Assembly (NCBI RefSeq): GCF_000485595.1
Contig: NW_014577476.1
Coordinates: forward strand, 105,972-136,964
DNA length: 30,993 nt
Origin: Priapulus caudatus
Taxonomy: Eukaryota; Priapulida; Priapulimorpha; Priapulimorphida; Priapulidae
Direction of reading: 5' to 3'
The translations under genes were made by a program, and so were the position numbers. Positions 7,661 to 20,144 of the stretch are shown here, one piece after another. Under the pieces are notes generated by a model. The model was given only the letters and a program-made list of their open reading frames with translations, was not told where the DNA came from and did not search any database. Numbering within the stretch: the stretch's first letter is position 1; each line of letters starts with the position of its first letter.

Positions 7661-9489
7661 ATGAGCATGTGTGCAGAAATGCGCGCACCGCGAAAGGAGA
7701 CAGTTCCGTTATTTTGCAGACGTGACATGTAGCCGGCCACAACTTGTTTTGAGAATTCGCGGCAGAGTGCTGTCCGGAGGATCAATCAGCAATCGTATAA
7801 GCCTGCAGGCAAGGGAATAATCTGCTGGTCAATGTCGCAGTAGCTGATGCACTCATATTCCACACAAGCTTTAATCATTGATTGGGGAAGCAGCAGAGGA
7901 GTGGGTGAGTATGCGTTGCGGGAGACAGAAGGTGGGGGTGGGGGTTTACAGAACCAGCACAGAGAGCAGGACGAACGAGGGCCTTCAAACTTGCTGTGCA
8001 TCAGAGATGTGAGTCAATATGTAAGTGGGAATTTGACAAGTTCTTGAAAGGATATAGAGGCATTTATTATTTATGCACAAATACGCATATGCGACATGAT
8101 GCATGCACGAAAATGCCACGAAACAGTAAAAATCACCAACAAAAATATAACGACATTACCGTCAACAGCTATATCGGTACAACATACAGGTTTCAATATG
8201 ATCGGTGGGTAGGTATTGCCACTTCCGTTTATGTGGGGTCTCAATATGGCCACAATAATGAGTCACAATAGCATAAACTATTAAAGAAGACGGATTCAAT
8301 TACGAATAATAAAAGACCATTCTAAAACACTTTATACACAAATTATGTCATGGCTGCAGTAATTTTGAATGTCACCAATTTTGTGTCTGCTTGGCATTTA
8401 CATTTTAACTTTTACATTACATTACATTTAAGGTAGCAATTCTTTCTTAATTGAATTGATTCTTATCCACATCGCTGTGTTAGAAGCTTAAATATGTAAA
8501 ATTCTATTCTTTCTATCAGAATAATTTATTCATTCAAATTTAAACATATAGGAATATCGTGCATTACCTATTTCCAGAATAAACACAAAAACGCATAAAT
8601 AACAATCTATCATCCAGTGTTGAACTTATGACGATGAAATGTAATTACACATACACACAGTAGAATGTGAAATAAAATATTCTACGATATTCCCAATTTA
8701 ACTATAGAGCTTTACATTCTTGTGCGTAGAGCGTGCGGGTGCGTACGGGCATGTGTGTGCATATACGTAGTATAGGAATTTATACCGTCGTAAATCCGCA
8801 GGGGTAATGATTGTGTAATTATGAGCAACCTTCACTGTATGCACCTTACCTGTCAGACGGAATCATAGTCAAACTAGCAATATGGAAACAGAAACGCTAA
8901 CGCCGAATAGCTTCTCATCCAGTGAAATTGCAACCACTTAATTGTATTTACTCACTACTTAACATGCAGGTTTCGTAATAAATTCATGAAATAATAAACT
9001 ACAAAGTTGAATTACAATGTATTATTCAAATATGTTCAACATAACCTAATAAATACAAGGTTGAATTACGTTTATCAAATATGTTCATGAATTATACAAG
9101 ACCGTTGAAGTGCAGCTCAGCGGTATCGTGGTTTGAGATAGTTGTTGCCAAATTATTTATCAAGGCACTGCTCAGCCGTTCTGAATCTTTAAAATACCAT
9201 TATACAAAACTAATAGGATATCAATGCACACCCCAAATTTACAGCAAGTTATATTCACCTAGAGTAATTGTCTCACCCTATGTATAAATATTTTATTTTA
9301 TATAATTCCCTTCAACTTCTAAGATGGTTCGAAACCACGTTTTTAGAAAACCCCATCGAAATCAACTGTTTAGATTAAAGGCAGTATCTTTGCATATAAA
9401 TTGTAAGAACAATGCATATCACGATATACGCACGATTGCTTGCATAATAATACGCTTGCATTGAATAAAACATAAGCAACAATCGGTTG
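7661..9489. other. 1.8-kb stretch without a recognisable gene
   Basis: AT-rich. The only structure I can support is the tandem duplication at 8991-9088 (listed separately) and a 10-bp inverted repeat GGAATATCGT near 8552 with its complement near 8685. ORFs stay below 91 codons and show no motif. Confidence 0.5.
8991..9088. repeat. Imperfect tandem duplication, about 55 bp, two copies
   Basis: Both copies contain TAATAAA, ACAA, GTTGAATTAC and TCAAATATGTTCA in the same order (8991-9039 and 9047-9088), with small indels between. A partial third unit may begin at TTCATGAATTATACAAG just after. AT-rich, no coding sense. Confidence 0.7.
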
Positions 9490-9497
9490 CACGCACG

Positions 9498-9871
9498 TAG
9501 GGTCCCTATATACAGAGAGTTGCGCCATGACGAGTCGGAAAAAATCGGTCACGTGGTCGCTGGACGACATGTTGTTTCCAAATGGATACGCACGGCTATG
9601 GCCGTAAGAAAGTGTACAATAAAATTATCATATGGCGCGAACGATTTGAGTTACATTTCTAGAAATCGAGATACACATAGACACATGTCTTAGCTATAAT
9701 CTCTGTAAATTTTGAGTTTATTGAAGCACGATTAGTCTAATTAATTACTACGGACCATTGTACAGCGTATCCATACAGCTCTGTACTTAAGCGGCAGCGG
9801 TGAGGATCCAGTTGGAAACAAAATGGCGTCAAATCCTGAGTTGGCGCAACTCTCTGTATACAGAGACCCTA
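9498..9871. mobile_element. hAT-type MITE with 30-bp TIRs and 8-bp target duplication
   Basis: The 374-bp element has 30-bp terminal inverted repeats, 28 of 30 matching, starting TAGGGTC (9498-9527 and 9842-9871). CACGCACG flanks it on both sides (9490-9497 and 9872-9879). An 8-bp duplication with TAGGG/CAGGG-type termini is characteristic of the hAT superfamily. Each TIR contains an internal palindrome around CTCTGTATACAGAG (one substituted base in the left copy). A further subterminal inverted similarity, TTGGAAACAA, lies inside both ends. There is no transposase, so it is non-autonomous. The target is a CACG-rich tract, so the duplication could be partly coincidental, but the TIRs alone make the call firm. 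Confidence 0.88.
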
Positions 9872-9879
9872 CACGCACG

Positions 9880-9960
9880 GACGGACACCGCACGAACGCG
9901 CACCCCCCCCCCCACACACACACAAACAAACACACAGACACTCACGCGCGCTCGCGCAAA
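9880..9960. repeat. CACG/poly-C/CA simple repeats
   Basis: Short CACGGA, a run of 11 or more C, then CA/CAAA repeats and CGCG. It adjoins the right end of the hAT MITE. Confidence 0.85.
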
Positions 9961-11019
9961 CATGCAATTCGACACTCGGGTTCCCCAGAATTCACGTAAA
10001 CGTTCCAATGCAAATGCTTTAACCGAGAATAAACTGCGCTATTTCCCGGTGACATGGCAAAACGGTGTCTGCTCATATACACGTTACATCGCGTTTTTCA
10101 TTGGAGTAGCTTCGCAGGGTAGCTGCATTCGGCAAATTGACTTTAGAGGTTGCCGTTATAGAAGACGGAAAAGTTAACATAACGCGGTTTAGAAAACCAT
10201 TTTGATATGGGTATGCCTCTTCCAATAGTAAATCGTTAGACGATTGGTGCTGATAAACAATATACTCCATCATAGCACTTCATCGATTATGTGGAATTCT
10301 ACACGCGATTCGAGAATTCATTGCATCACTTCAATCTTCTTTCGCTGTTTCGTTCCTTCGACTCCAATATATTTATGGCAATTGACTAGCCCAGTTATTT
10401 GTTTTCTTCGCGAGCATGTCAATAGATGCTTCCCGGCTGGTTTATGACACGTCACTTTCCCCACATTTGAAACTCAAGCAGTGTCTGAGTAAAATCGCGG
10501 AACATCGGCACCCTTTCTAGCTTCGTCAGCTAATTTGGAACTACCGGTACTAATACTCCTTCTCGCTGGCAGAGAAGAAAAGCTACACATTTCTGTACAT
10601 GTGATATGACGTCTGGTCTCCAATGGTCGACTAGCACTCTTGTTTTTCTTTAACGCAGGCGAGTCGGTAACCACAAAATTGAGAACATTCGCACCGTGAT
10701 TGTCACGAGGAAAACATGCATGCGTGATTGATCTGCTCCTCGTCACTTGCGTGGAAAAGTGAGTGCTGTAACTAGGAAAATCGAGAACAGCTAGGCTAAC
10801 CTTTGTAGACAAGCGATTCCCCTGCTGGTTTCAGTTTTGCGCAGTTTTATTCTCTTCCGAATTCTCAACATGTTCGATTCGAGCCGTGTTTGTACAACAT
10901 ATAAAAATGCCCTGTGCCACCTCACAAAACTTTTGCCATGAGCAGTAGCTGTGCAAATGTGCTGCCGCGACATTAGTATTATAAATAAAGCTTCTAAGGT
11001 TTACTTGAGGGAACTGCAC
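9961..11019. other. 1.06-kb stretch without a recognisable gene
   Basis: Contains a 112-codon minus-strand frame (10474-10812) of ordinary composition, which resembles no family I know. That length is expected by chance once or twice in a window this size. A 7-bp inverted repeat (GAATTCT/AGAATTC) lies at 10292-10318. Confidence 0.5.
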
Positions 11020-11102
11020 TCGTGCCCGCACGCACATAGGTGCTCGAGGTATAGACGTACGCACATACGCGCACACGCACGCACGTATACACGCACACAC
11101 AA
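11020..11102. repeat. CA/CACG degenerate microsatellite
   Basis: CGCACGCACATA and ACACGCAC words with interruptions. Short and diverged. Confidence 0.8.
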
Positions 11103-12180
11103 CTCACAGAAGTTCATTATTCGAGATCTAGTCGATATACCAGAAAATCCTAGTAATTAAAGCTAATTACTTGTATAAATTAGGCAGGCTACGATACACA
11201 AACGAGCATACTCTATTTCGAGCCACAATTTCTCGAACGTAATGAGTACCCAAAATGGCCTGGTACATCACGCATATGTGTAAAGCTAAGAAACGGAAGG
11301 CAAATGCAGAGTGTGAATTTCCTCCTGCTCTATACTATTACAAAAGATTTCCCATAATTCTGCTTCCTCACTTATGACTAACGTTTTGTATAGTCCAATA
11401 CTTGCATAATTGAGATATTGTCGTTTTCTGACAAAATTAAAAATGTATATCTGTCAATTGACAATAGACGGTCCTTTGATTATAGTTATGTAAAACAAGA
11501 TATTTTCCCTTTAGGTATTTTCCAATAGTCTAATTCACAAAACTATGGACGAACCATTATACTATCCCCAAGTTAAACGATAGAATGACGAGTCGTATAT
11601 ACTTAATAGAATCAGCAAGGCTTTCTACCATAATGCAGAACCTTTAGCCGATTTTCAACGCTGCCTAATTTTCCCATGTTTTATTTATGAGTGTAACAGT
11701 GAGAAAGTCTGTCCTCAGTAAATAACAAAGCGATTGTCCTCGTAAAGAAAGGAATTGCTGGCACGTATAATTTGATAGTATAATAAGGCGAACACAAAGC
11801 AGCATAATGTTCAGTAGTGGGAGGAGGAGGAACATAACACAGCAACCTACTCTGTAACTCACAGCCTCTATTCTTTAGCACATAGATGGGATGAGTGGTG
11901 TGCATGGATGCGTCACATTATATCGAACATTATTACCTTTAATAACAGAGTAACGTACGGTGTCTACTCATTTAGGTAGGGATATTGACATTGAATTAAA
12001 AGAACGGTCATGTAATGAAATCGATGAACTGTTCGCATTCGAGCGATGTGCAAGCAGAAACCCGGATGTTCCTTAATCGTACTTAATAGCACGAATAATG
12101 ACAACATCATTTGACGGATATTGTGCCAATGCGTAGCTCCTACGCGTATACGTAGCATCAAAATGATCGGTTATATCACG
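11103..12180. other. 1.08-kb stretch without a recognisable gene
   Basis: No gene or RNA was recognised. A perfect 12-bp palindrome TGTCAATTGACA sits at 11452-11463. ORFs are at most 74 codons. Confidence 0.5.
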
Positions 12181-12305
12181 CTTCCTCTCTAGCTCTCTAG
12201 ACCCCCACCTCTGTCTTGCTCTCGCTATCTCTCTTCTCTCTCGCTTCCATCCTATCTCTCTCCCTCTGTTACTCTCTCACCCTCCTCTCTCTCTCTCGCT
12301 CTGCC
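12181..12305. repeat. (CT)n polypyrimidine tract
   Basis: Interrupted CTCTCT sequence, the complement-strand counterpart of the GA tracts elsewhere. Frames through it are Ser/Leu artefacts. Confidence 0.9.
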
Positions 12306-13125
12306 CACCAGGCTAGCCACAACTGTGATTTTACTACTCCAACTGGCGAATGCACCCAGTCCCGAGCGGCTGGATGGTTGGCAGTAAATGGAATAATAAA
12401 AATGACGTTACAACAACAACAATTTGGTCTTCTGAGCCTCCGGGAGCGATGATTCCATGCTAGAGTGCTCCATGAGCACTCTGTATTAATAATGGCGTAT
12501 AAAGAGTGCGGCTTTTCGTGTGTGCGAACGTGGATTGCTTATAATACTACCAGCTAAAATATCCCACGAATATACGATGCCCTTCACAGCGCAATTCGTG
12601 TCATTTAAATTGAGATGCAATCTCGTCAATTTTGCAGGGGGACATATCGGATGTAAATAACTCATATGATTATCACCAATCTAAACAGAGCACACAATAG
12701 ATGCTAATAAGACCGGAGGATCACTGTATCAGGTGACACAGTAACAAATGCGAATATACCGGAATAACTTGTATAGCCAAGCCTGGGTACGGAAAAGCAT
12801 GTGTAACTGCTATAATATATATATATATATACAAACTGACACGGTTATGCAGTAGACATTGATATGTCTATAAATGCGTACGCGAAGCGTGAGAGTACAC
12901 TTACGTAACAGGCATGCACGTCGTAAGGTGACATGGTATAACGGTCATACCACAAGAGCAAACACTTAGTACAGGCATTCCCGGCCCCATCACGATACGA
13001 AAGAGGGGTGTGGCGATTCAGAAAGCACAAGAACGTATTCAAACAAAATCACTTGAACAAATCAATAGACGCATAATGGCAAAACATGTTAGCGCACGGA
13101 AATCATTTATCGTCTGGATTGCAGG
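12306..13125. other. 820-bp stretch without a recognisable gene
   Basis: Holds a perfect 9-bp hairpin AGAGTGCTC/GAGCACTCT with a 3-nt loop (12462-12482) and a short (TA)n run at about 12811-12831. Nothing else is supportable. Confidence 0.5.
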
Positions 13126-13129
13126 TGTG

Positions 13130-13381
<252 letters not shown>

Positions 13382-13500
13382 GAGCGCGTGTGTGTGCATA
13401 GGTCCGTGTGGGTATGAGTGCATGCGCGCGCGCACGAGTGTGAGCGAGTGTAAATACGTCTGTGTGAGTGTACGTGTGCGTGCGCATATAGCGTAATGCA
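13382..13500. repeat. Degenerate GT/GAGTG repeat
   Basis: A decayed continuation of the GT array with GCGCGC and GAGTGTGAGC islands. Confidence 0.75.
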
Positions 13501-14485
13501 TGCATGCATCGATGCATGATACCACGAGGAGTTACCCCGCACCTTTATAGTTGCTCAGCGCAGCCGTAGCCGTCGTCAGCCGCAGCAATATCTTGCATTG
13601 CCAGCCAGCGTGAAACCTCTAGAGATGTTGAACACTGCCACTACGTATAATTACGTTGTCCCAGAAAGCAGCGCCGTTTCGGCCCCTACGTGCAGGATTA
13701 GAGCGAGCACAACTAGGGCAGCGACAACACAGAAATGATGTCATTTTCGCATTGCGGCTGTACGATTACGTGCATAATTAGACATCGTTAAATGCAAGCA
13801 AACATACTTTATACACGTCTTCGTCGACGCATAGCACGGCTTAGTGTAGCCGAGGATAACAAAAGCAAATCAATGTTTTACATACTACTGTAGGAGGAAT
13901 TTGCTTGCACTGCCTTATGCAGATGCGGTAGCAGAGCAATAGAGGGTGCGCGTTTAATCCGAGCAGATATCGATTCAGTGTGGGTAATAACACCCCAAGA
14001 TTTTTTTCCATTTCTCACATCCCTTTGACAAACCCACCACGTCAAACAATGTTTCATTCAGAATGTCGCGCGCAAGTGAAAATAACGAAGTGTCTTTTTT
14101 GTTGGAAAGGCCGTAAAATTTTCTGAAGTGCTCTTACAAACATGAAGCTATTCTGCGTGAAGGACCTGTTCTCGGCACGGATGTTGGCTTCTTTGCGCTC
14201 TTTTTTGAATCAGAGGTGGCTCGAGGAGGAGCATACATGCACCTTCGGCGCTAACAGCCCATGCACTCCAAAAACGTGCTGCCTTCATGCACTATTCCTG
14301 CTATTAATGCAGCCAGAACATCAAATTGATGTCATGCATCCATGAGCGGTTCATCTCCAACCAAATAAGAAAATAATTGAAAGTGTATTAAAATAAATAA
14401 ATAAACCATTTTCCTGTACGTGTACACACAGTTTTGTTTTAATAAATAACATTTTGAATCTGGGCCTGACCGAAATATTTTAAAG
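13501..14485. other. 985-bp stretch without a recognisable gene
   Basis: Moderately GC-rich at its left end (13540-13730, with CCGCAGC and CGTCG words). There is a 67-codon plus-strand frame at 14142 with no motif. No RNA gene was recognised. Confidence 0.5.
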
Positions 14486-14486
14486 G

Positions 14487-14576
14487 ATGAATGAATGAAT
14501 GAATGAATGAATGAATGAATGAATGAATGAATGAATGAATGAATGAATTAATGAATTAATGAATGAATGAATGAAT
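14487..14576. repeat. (GAAT)n microsatellite
   Basis: About 22 units of ATGA/GAAT with two AATT variants near the right end. Confidence 0.97.
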
Positions 14577-15975
14577 AAGTATTATGATGATATTATTATC
14601 GTACATTGAAGTATGAATCGTTTCGCAATATTATTTATAAAACAAATCAAAAGAAAATTAAGTTTTACGGGTCGTGCGTGTGGCTATGGAGAGGGGTTTA
14701 TAAGGTTGACGAAGGTTCTATAGGAGGCACGTACTCTTCTATATATAAACTGCAAAATCTATTTAGGAGGCCGAGTGTATCTTCATACATCAGCGTGTAA
14801 CAAACAAATAGCACAATAGCCAGTGTGGGGCGCTAGTCTCACGAATGTGCGGAGGCATTGACGGCAAGAAGCTCTAAAGAGACCTCAGCGATATAAAGCA
14901 TAAACGGGATGAAAGCCCATGTTAGAGCGCGTTTTAACGGCTGTGCATGCGTATAATATGCCGGCCATATAAATATTGCACGGGCTGGCTTTATTTCTCT
15001 GCATCGGTATATTATCATTTTCGCTGAACATCAAGGGGAGATTGCATGCTCACTGCCTGATTATCCTATGCTTGCCCAATGTCTACCTATATACACTGTA
15101 AATATAATAACACTTTATAACGTTTGTACTTCGACTGATCAGTATAGCTTTCCCAGATACGGAAAACTGCGTTCAATTACAATTGCACATTACAATTGTA
15201 CATACCATCATAATTAAAGTTACGTGGAGTGTTCTAAAAACAGCAAAAATGGAACTAATGCAGTAACTAATTTCAAAGATATAAAATTTAATCTTATGAG
15301 CAATAACGCGCCTAAAGAACCGAGTGCTGGCATGCGATAAATAATCTGGTCTATCCGACTAATTACGTTAAGCTGTTTTGAAAGATTTTACAGCGGGCAT
15401 ATAGTCTGAGCGTCGCTGAGAGCCTCGTTCATTAGAAACCTCAGTTAATATCCCAATTCTAGGAAATGAAAATATATCCACAACGTGCATATTGAATGAA
15501 GGAACTGATTTCAATAAGAACGTCCAGACGGTCAATTTGTTTGATTTCTAAGAGCATAAAATGAGTTTTTAATAATGTGTGAAGAAGGACAGACTCTCGT
15601 TCACCAATCTTAAATTTGCGCCGTTGAACTAAGGCGACGGAATTTCCCATGACTTATTGAATAAGATGTGTTCTCTGACATTGAAGGTGGAGAATATTTG
15701 AAGGAAACTCTAATATTTGCAGTTCGAGAAGAACTAGAGAAATGCATTTGGTCTATGATTCATTTATCTAAGCATCCGAGCGTTTCAACCGGTATAGGCA
15801 TTATTGAGTGTGCCTGTCAACAGCAAACCATTACAGATGTTTGTTGTAGGACAATTCCGCCCTCAAGTATGAACAAACATAATCAATTACACGCTATAAA
15901 CTCTCGGGTTACTGTAATTACACAGTGAATGTTGAGGAGATCTAGGAAATTACGTTGCGCAACGAGATGGTCACA
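14577..15975. other. 1.4-kb stretch without a recognisable gene
   Basis: AT-rich with ORFs up to 86 codons and no motif. Small repeats of ATTACAATTG occur near 15176-15200. No element ends, RNA genes or splice clusters were recognised. Confidence 0.5.
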
Positions 15976-15999
15976 TATATATATATATATATATATATT
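15976..15999. repeat. (TA)n microsatellite
   Basis: About 12 TA units. Confidence 0.95.
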
Positions 16000-16505
16000 C
16001 GAAGCACAGGCGTGTGTATTATACATTGTGTTGCAGTGACCAAGTGAATGCAACACACAACTAAACACGTGCACAAACAGGCTCAAGGAAGAGTGGCTTA
16101 TAGGTCACCCGAGGGCACAATCAAATAATAAATCTATACCAACAAACGCGATTGCTAAACGCCCACCGTGAGCTGCTAAATAGCTAGACAGGTGTTCCCG
16201 GGGGTGGCATCAATGGCCCAGGCGAGAGCTACTTCACACACTGTACCGTTACTCAATACGTTTAATTAAGTTTATTATAGCCATGCAGAGAGCACTGGTG
16301 TATAGCCATGGGCACCGAGAACCTAGGCCTTAATTTGTCGTAGACAAAGAATGGCTGCACAGGACTGAGCACCGAGTGGCAAACGATTTCGTTCGTGGAT
16401 GAATTTTGAGAAAGTATAGTCGGATGCGTATCGGCCAACGTCAATAAATCACACAAACGGTATTAAACGTCCTACACCAGGAGACATCTTGATTTATTAC
16501 TATTC
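16000..16505. other. No recognisable feature
   Basis: Mixed sequence between two TA arrays. The 64-codon minus-strand frame (16262-16456) is unremarkable. Confidence 0.5.
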
Positions 16506-16506
16506 A

Positions 16507-16531
16507 ATATATATATATATATATATATATA
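16507..16531. repeat. (TA)n microsatellite
   Basis: About 12 TA units, followed by ordinary sequence that becomes GC-rich (16560-16625) before the assembly gap. Confidence 0.95.
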
Positions 16532-16630
16532 ATTATCGGAAGGAAATACTGTGTTTTTGTAACGGAAAGCAGCGGGTGGTTGCGGTCGCTAGGGGGCGCG
16601 CTCGGCATCGGTTAAGTGCGCGCGTCAATA

Positions 16631-16640
16631 NNNNNNNNNN
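16631..16640. other. Assembly gap (10 N)
   Basis: Ten N between CGTCAATA and TACCGGACC. Its fixed length suggests a scaffolder placeholder rather than a measured distance. The sequence on either side may not be truly adjacent. Confidence 0.99.
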
Positions 16641-16654
16641 TACCGGACCGTACT

Positions 16655-16718
16655 ACGTAACTAACTAAACAACTAACTAACTAACGTAACTACTACTACA
16701 CGAGTACATCTATTATAT

Positions 16719-16768
<50 letters not shown>

Positions 16769-16769
16769 G
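16655..16769. repeat. (ACTA)n-like then (TA)n repeat
   Basis: Degenerate AACTAACT and TACTACTAC words immediately right of the gap, followed by about 23 uninterrupted TA units (16721-16767). Repeats at the gap edge probably explain the assembly break. Confidence 0.9.
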
Positions 16770-18233
16770 CACTATTATTAAAACTACTATATATGATACT
16801 TTCCTGGAGAGGTAACCTAGCAGCACGGACAGTCTACAATACGCGCCTACAAGTCCCATGCTCTACGTTTCCGATAAACCTCGCCTGCTGAAATTGCACT
16901 TTTGAAATCCCTCGGTGAAACAAGCTGTCGTCCCTATTATATATCTCGTCCGACCGGACGCATGCGCCATTTCGCGAGCCTGATAGCCGATCGTGCGCTG
17001 TACATTCGCCACCATTCATTGGCGGGCATTAAGGTTTAATGAGAGTGAAGACTGTTGCCTCTTAGCTACTCGAAATCGCGCTGAAATCTAGCCAAAGCGT
17101 GCATACATTCATTAAGATGCAGTGTCTGTGACTCCCGTTGAGGATTTGAGTTGGATGCAAACTCGTTGAAGAGTTGCATGCTGCATCGCATCGTGCGTGA
17201 AGTGCCATTGGCACTTGAAGAGTGCTCGATTCATGTACATGCATATACTGTCGATGTGTTCCAGCCAAGCGTTGTAGCCGCACGGATTCAAAGCTTACCC
17301 ATGATCAAAATTTACGATGTTATGCGTATTCAAAATGAATGGCTATCATCAAAGGAATGTTCGAAGTATTTCCACGAGTATACAGATCGAGCGAGTGTGG
17401 GCAGCAGTTGCCGCATGGGTGCAAGCTATAGTCGTAGATACACGCACGCCCAAGCATAATAATAGCAGCGCAAACAATGAAAGCGATATACATACAAAAT
17501 ACAACTGAACAAAAAGCGTGGTTTTGGATGTGTAAACAACAATTTTGCATAGACCGTACATATTTTATCGCTAGTGCTCTTATTCGATACGTTGTAAGCG
17601 TGATTTTTGATAATTAAACGAGAGAAATAATTTCACGAGTTCTGTTAGCGCACCGATGAGGATGCATGATTGCAGTGTGTCACGTACACATAATTGCTAT
17701 ACAGCACTTTCTCACAGCCTCGTACAGATGAATTGCACTGGCATAGATCGAACGCACTATAATGATGAACGATAGTCAATAGCGCGGCGGCCCATCATTT
17801 ACGAAGCGAATAGCAGAAACCTCGACATGCTGCCGATATTTATGCATAGCGATCTAAATGATGACCGTACTAGTCAATTATAAAAACAACATAATATACC
17901 ATCAAAAGCGAATTTGATTTATCAGATTAGATCAATTCCGCGACAATAACAAACTAGGCTGGAGACTGCATCGCGAATACATATGACTAGATATAACGGA
18001 GAACCTGCGTATAAATCACCCTCAGGTATGCCTACCGTTACCCCACGCAGATAAGGTTTCACTTCTAATCAATACGATAACAAAATTGTCCTCGAACATT
18101 GTATCATAACGCGTGCAACTTTAACTACGTTTTTACTATGTATGTTAAAGACAAGATCAGCGATAAATATGCAAACATGACATTAGGGTCTGCATGGCGC
18201 ATCACTAGCTACAGGAGCACATCTTCCCGTGTT
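16770..18233. other. 1.46-kb stretch without a recognisable gene
   Basis: The longest non-repetitive frame is 102 codons at 17151-17459 on the plus strand. It has ordinary amino-acid composition, but I cannot relate it to a family and its length is within chance. No repeats or RNA genes were seen. Confidence 0.5.
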
Positions 18234-18274
18234 CACACTACATCTATATGGTGTTTATATGTAGATGTAGTGTG
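18234..18274. repeat. 41-bp hairpin
   Basis: CACACTACATCTATAT pairs with ATATGTAGATGTAGTGTG across a short loop, with one bulge. No flanking direct duplication is visible. It could be a small RNA-type hairpin if transcribed, or a micro-element like those at 1423 and 1495, but its ends do not match theirs. Confidence 0.75.
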
Positions 18275-18940
18275 ATTCGTGAATGCGGGCAGACGTGATA
18301 CTGCAGTCAGTGTCGCATAGCAGAGACCGCACCGAATGATTGAGCCGTAGAGAAGATTGAGCCGTAGAATATAATGCCGTAACGTAGCAAACCTACACAG
18401 TCGTAGGAAAGACGACCGTATATGTACTATATAGAAACCCGTATTAAATGAGTGCTTTGATGATTAGCAGAGAGCAACCGTGAGTGGGTTTGATTACCAT
18501 GAAACTGCGGAGCCACGTTGGAGATTTCGCTATCTCGTGGCGCCACAATGAACCAGAAAGCTATAATGTTTCGGTAATACGCATTAAATAGGAATAATAA
18601 TTGAACTCGTCTTAACCGAGTCTGAAATATCTTGGTCAGATCAAATGGTAAAAAACGCTAAATATCTCGAGCCCATGAAACCGCCGTAATATTTAAATAT
18701 AGTAAAAATATCTAAAGCGCTTTGTGTAGAAATGCTGTCATGGTGTTTTTACTTTATTCTGAAACTTTTTCTTCGTTTAGGATCCTTAGAATTATATAAA
18801 ACAGTCATGGTCATATTATCATAATTATAATCATTTATGTACTCAATCATACACTGCTGATGGTGCGATGGAATAGTTATATGCATTAGGCTGATATATA
18901 TAGAATGATGCAAATTCAAGAAACAGCTGAGCTCTCCCAT
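18275..18940. other. No recognisable gene
   Basis: A small duplication, TGAGCCGTAGA (18342 and 18358), is visible. Otherwise unique AT-rich sequence. Confidence 0.5.
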
Positions 18941-19200
18941 GCGCGCGCGCGTGTATGCGAACGTATGGACACACATGCATGTCTGGGCCACAGACACGCA
19001 CGCGAACGCGTATACGAACGTATAGACACACATGCGTGTGAGCACGCACATGTATACACTCGTGCGCGTGCTTACATACTTACAGGGACACGCAACCGCA
19101 CACATAGACACGCACACACACACATAGATACGCACACATACACACACAGGCATGCACAGACGCACGGACACACGAACGTACGAAAGCACGCACATATATG
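18941..19200. repeat. Degenerate CA/CACG/CATA microsatellite
   Basis: ACACGCAC, ACACACA and GCGCGC words with frequent substitutions. TATACGAACGTATGGACACACATGC-like phrases repeat imperfectly near 18955 and 19010, showing a higher-order duplication. Overlapping frames of 64-161 codons are artefacts. Confidence 0.85.
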
Positions 19201-19438
19201 GACACAGATAGGCGTTTATATGTGCGCATCGCAACTGTAGAATAAATATTCCATTTCATCATCTCAGTGTTCATCTAGATAACGGAACGTAAAACTATTT
19301 TTAGGTTTCATGTAGGCCTACCCCGCACAGACTGCAAAATTTGATCCCACAATAAACTAGTCCGAGTCTGGGGCGCGTCAACTCGTAGTGTACATACACA
19401 AAAGTCTGAAGCGTGCCAGATTGACACGGGTTGACTGT

Positions 19439-19545
19439 GCATGCGCAGTTTAGCTTGTTACGTCACTGAACAGACAGCTACTGTACTTTTATGTGATCTA
19501 AAGTATGCGCATGCGTATTGCGAAATCTGATGCACGCCTGGCCCC
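19439..19545. repeat. Inverted third copy of part of the internal duplication
   Basis: Read on the minus strand this matches part of the units at 19842 and 20144: CGCAATACGCATGCGCATA, then a TTTAG/GTCAC-type stretch and GCTGTCTG, with small indels. It shows that the family occurs in both orientations within the cluster. Confidence 0.6.
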
Positions 19546-20015
19546 ACATTGCATACACACACGTTGAAAGCGGACTAACAATTGGTACGCTCCAAGTTAG
19601 CCCGCTTCGAAGCGGCCAGGCCCTCCTTCATATCCCGTACAGACTACGAATTTGATATGCTATCAAACTAGCGCGCATCAGGCTGGCGCTAAATATTTGC
19701 AGTGTGTAGGCCCTACACGCTATCCCGCGCTCCAAATACGCACTGGCCCGCTCCAAGTTGGCCCCGCAAATGAAGCAGGGCCAGGCTGGGGCTAAATTAG
19801 TCTGGACTAAGATAGCCCGCTTCTGTGTGTGTGTCTGTACACAACAAGCGGGCCAGACCGGGTGCTAAATTGCAATACGCATACGCATAGCCTTATTTAG
19901 GTCACGTAATTGTGCGCTCGATGTACCCCGCTGTCTGCGGGGTGACGTGGTGAGCTGAGCGGAGAACTGATGACTCATTTAAAGTAGGATCAAATATGCA
20001 GTCTGTACGCTACCA

Positions 20016-20068
20016 TTTAGCGCGCGTCAGACCCGGGTTAAGTTAGCCCGGGTCTGACGCGTGCTAAA
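20016..20068. repeat. 22-bp-arm hairpin centred on CCCGGG
   Basis: TTTAGCGCGCGTCAGACCCG plus GG pairs with 20047-20068 at 21 of 22 positions around a 9-nt loop. The equivalent place in the second copy (20326-20346) retains only the inner CCCGGGCTAA/TTAGCCCGGG arms, so the outer stem has decayed or been replaced there. Confidence 0.9.
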
Positions 20069-20083
20069 ATTCGTAGTCTCTAC

Positions 20084-20143
<60 letters not shown>
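20084..20143. repeat. (GT)n microsatellite
   Basis: About 30 uninterrupted GT units between the two 302-bp copies. Confidence 0.97.

Positions 20144-20144
<1 letters not shown>

Noticed and set aside
7294-7785. 163-codon minus-strand frame
   Set aside because: More than half is the GA tract, and the remaining N-terminal part has no motif.
9326-9336. GGTTCGAAACC, matching the tRNA/SINE B box
   Set aside because: No A box, cloverleaf or acceptor stem can be built around it.
10474-10812. 112-codon minus-strand frame of normal composition
   Set aside because: No recognisable motif, and one or two such frames are expected by chance in 31 kb of both strands.
17151-17459. 102-codon plus-strand frame
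   Set aside because: Ordinary composition but no family resemblance, splice context or repeat of a known gene. Chance is the simplest explanation.
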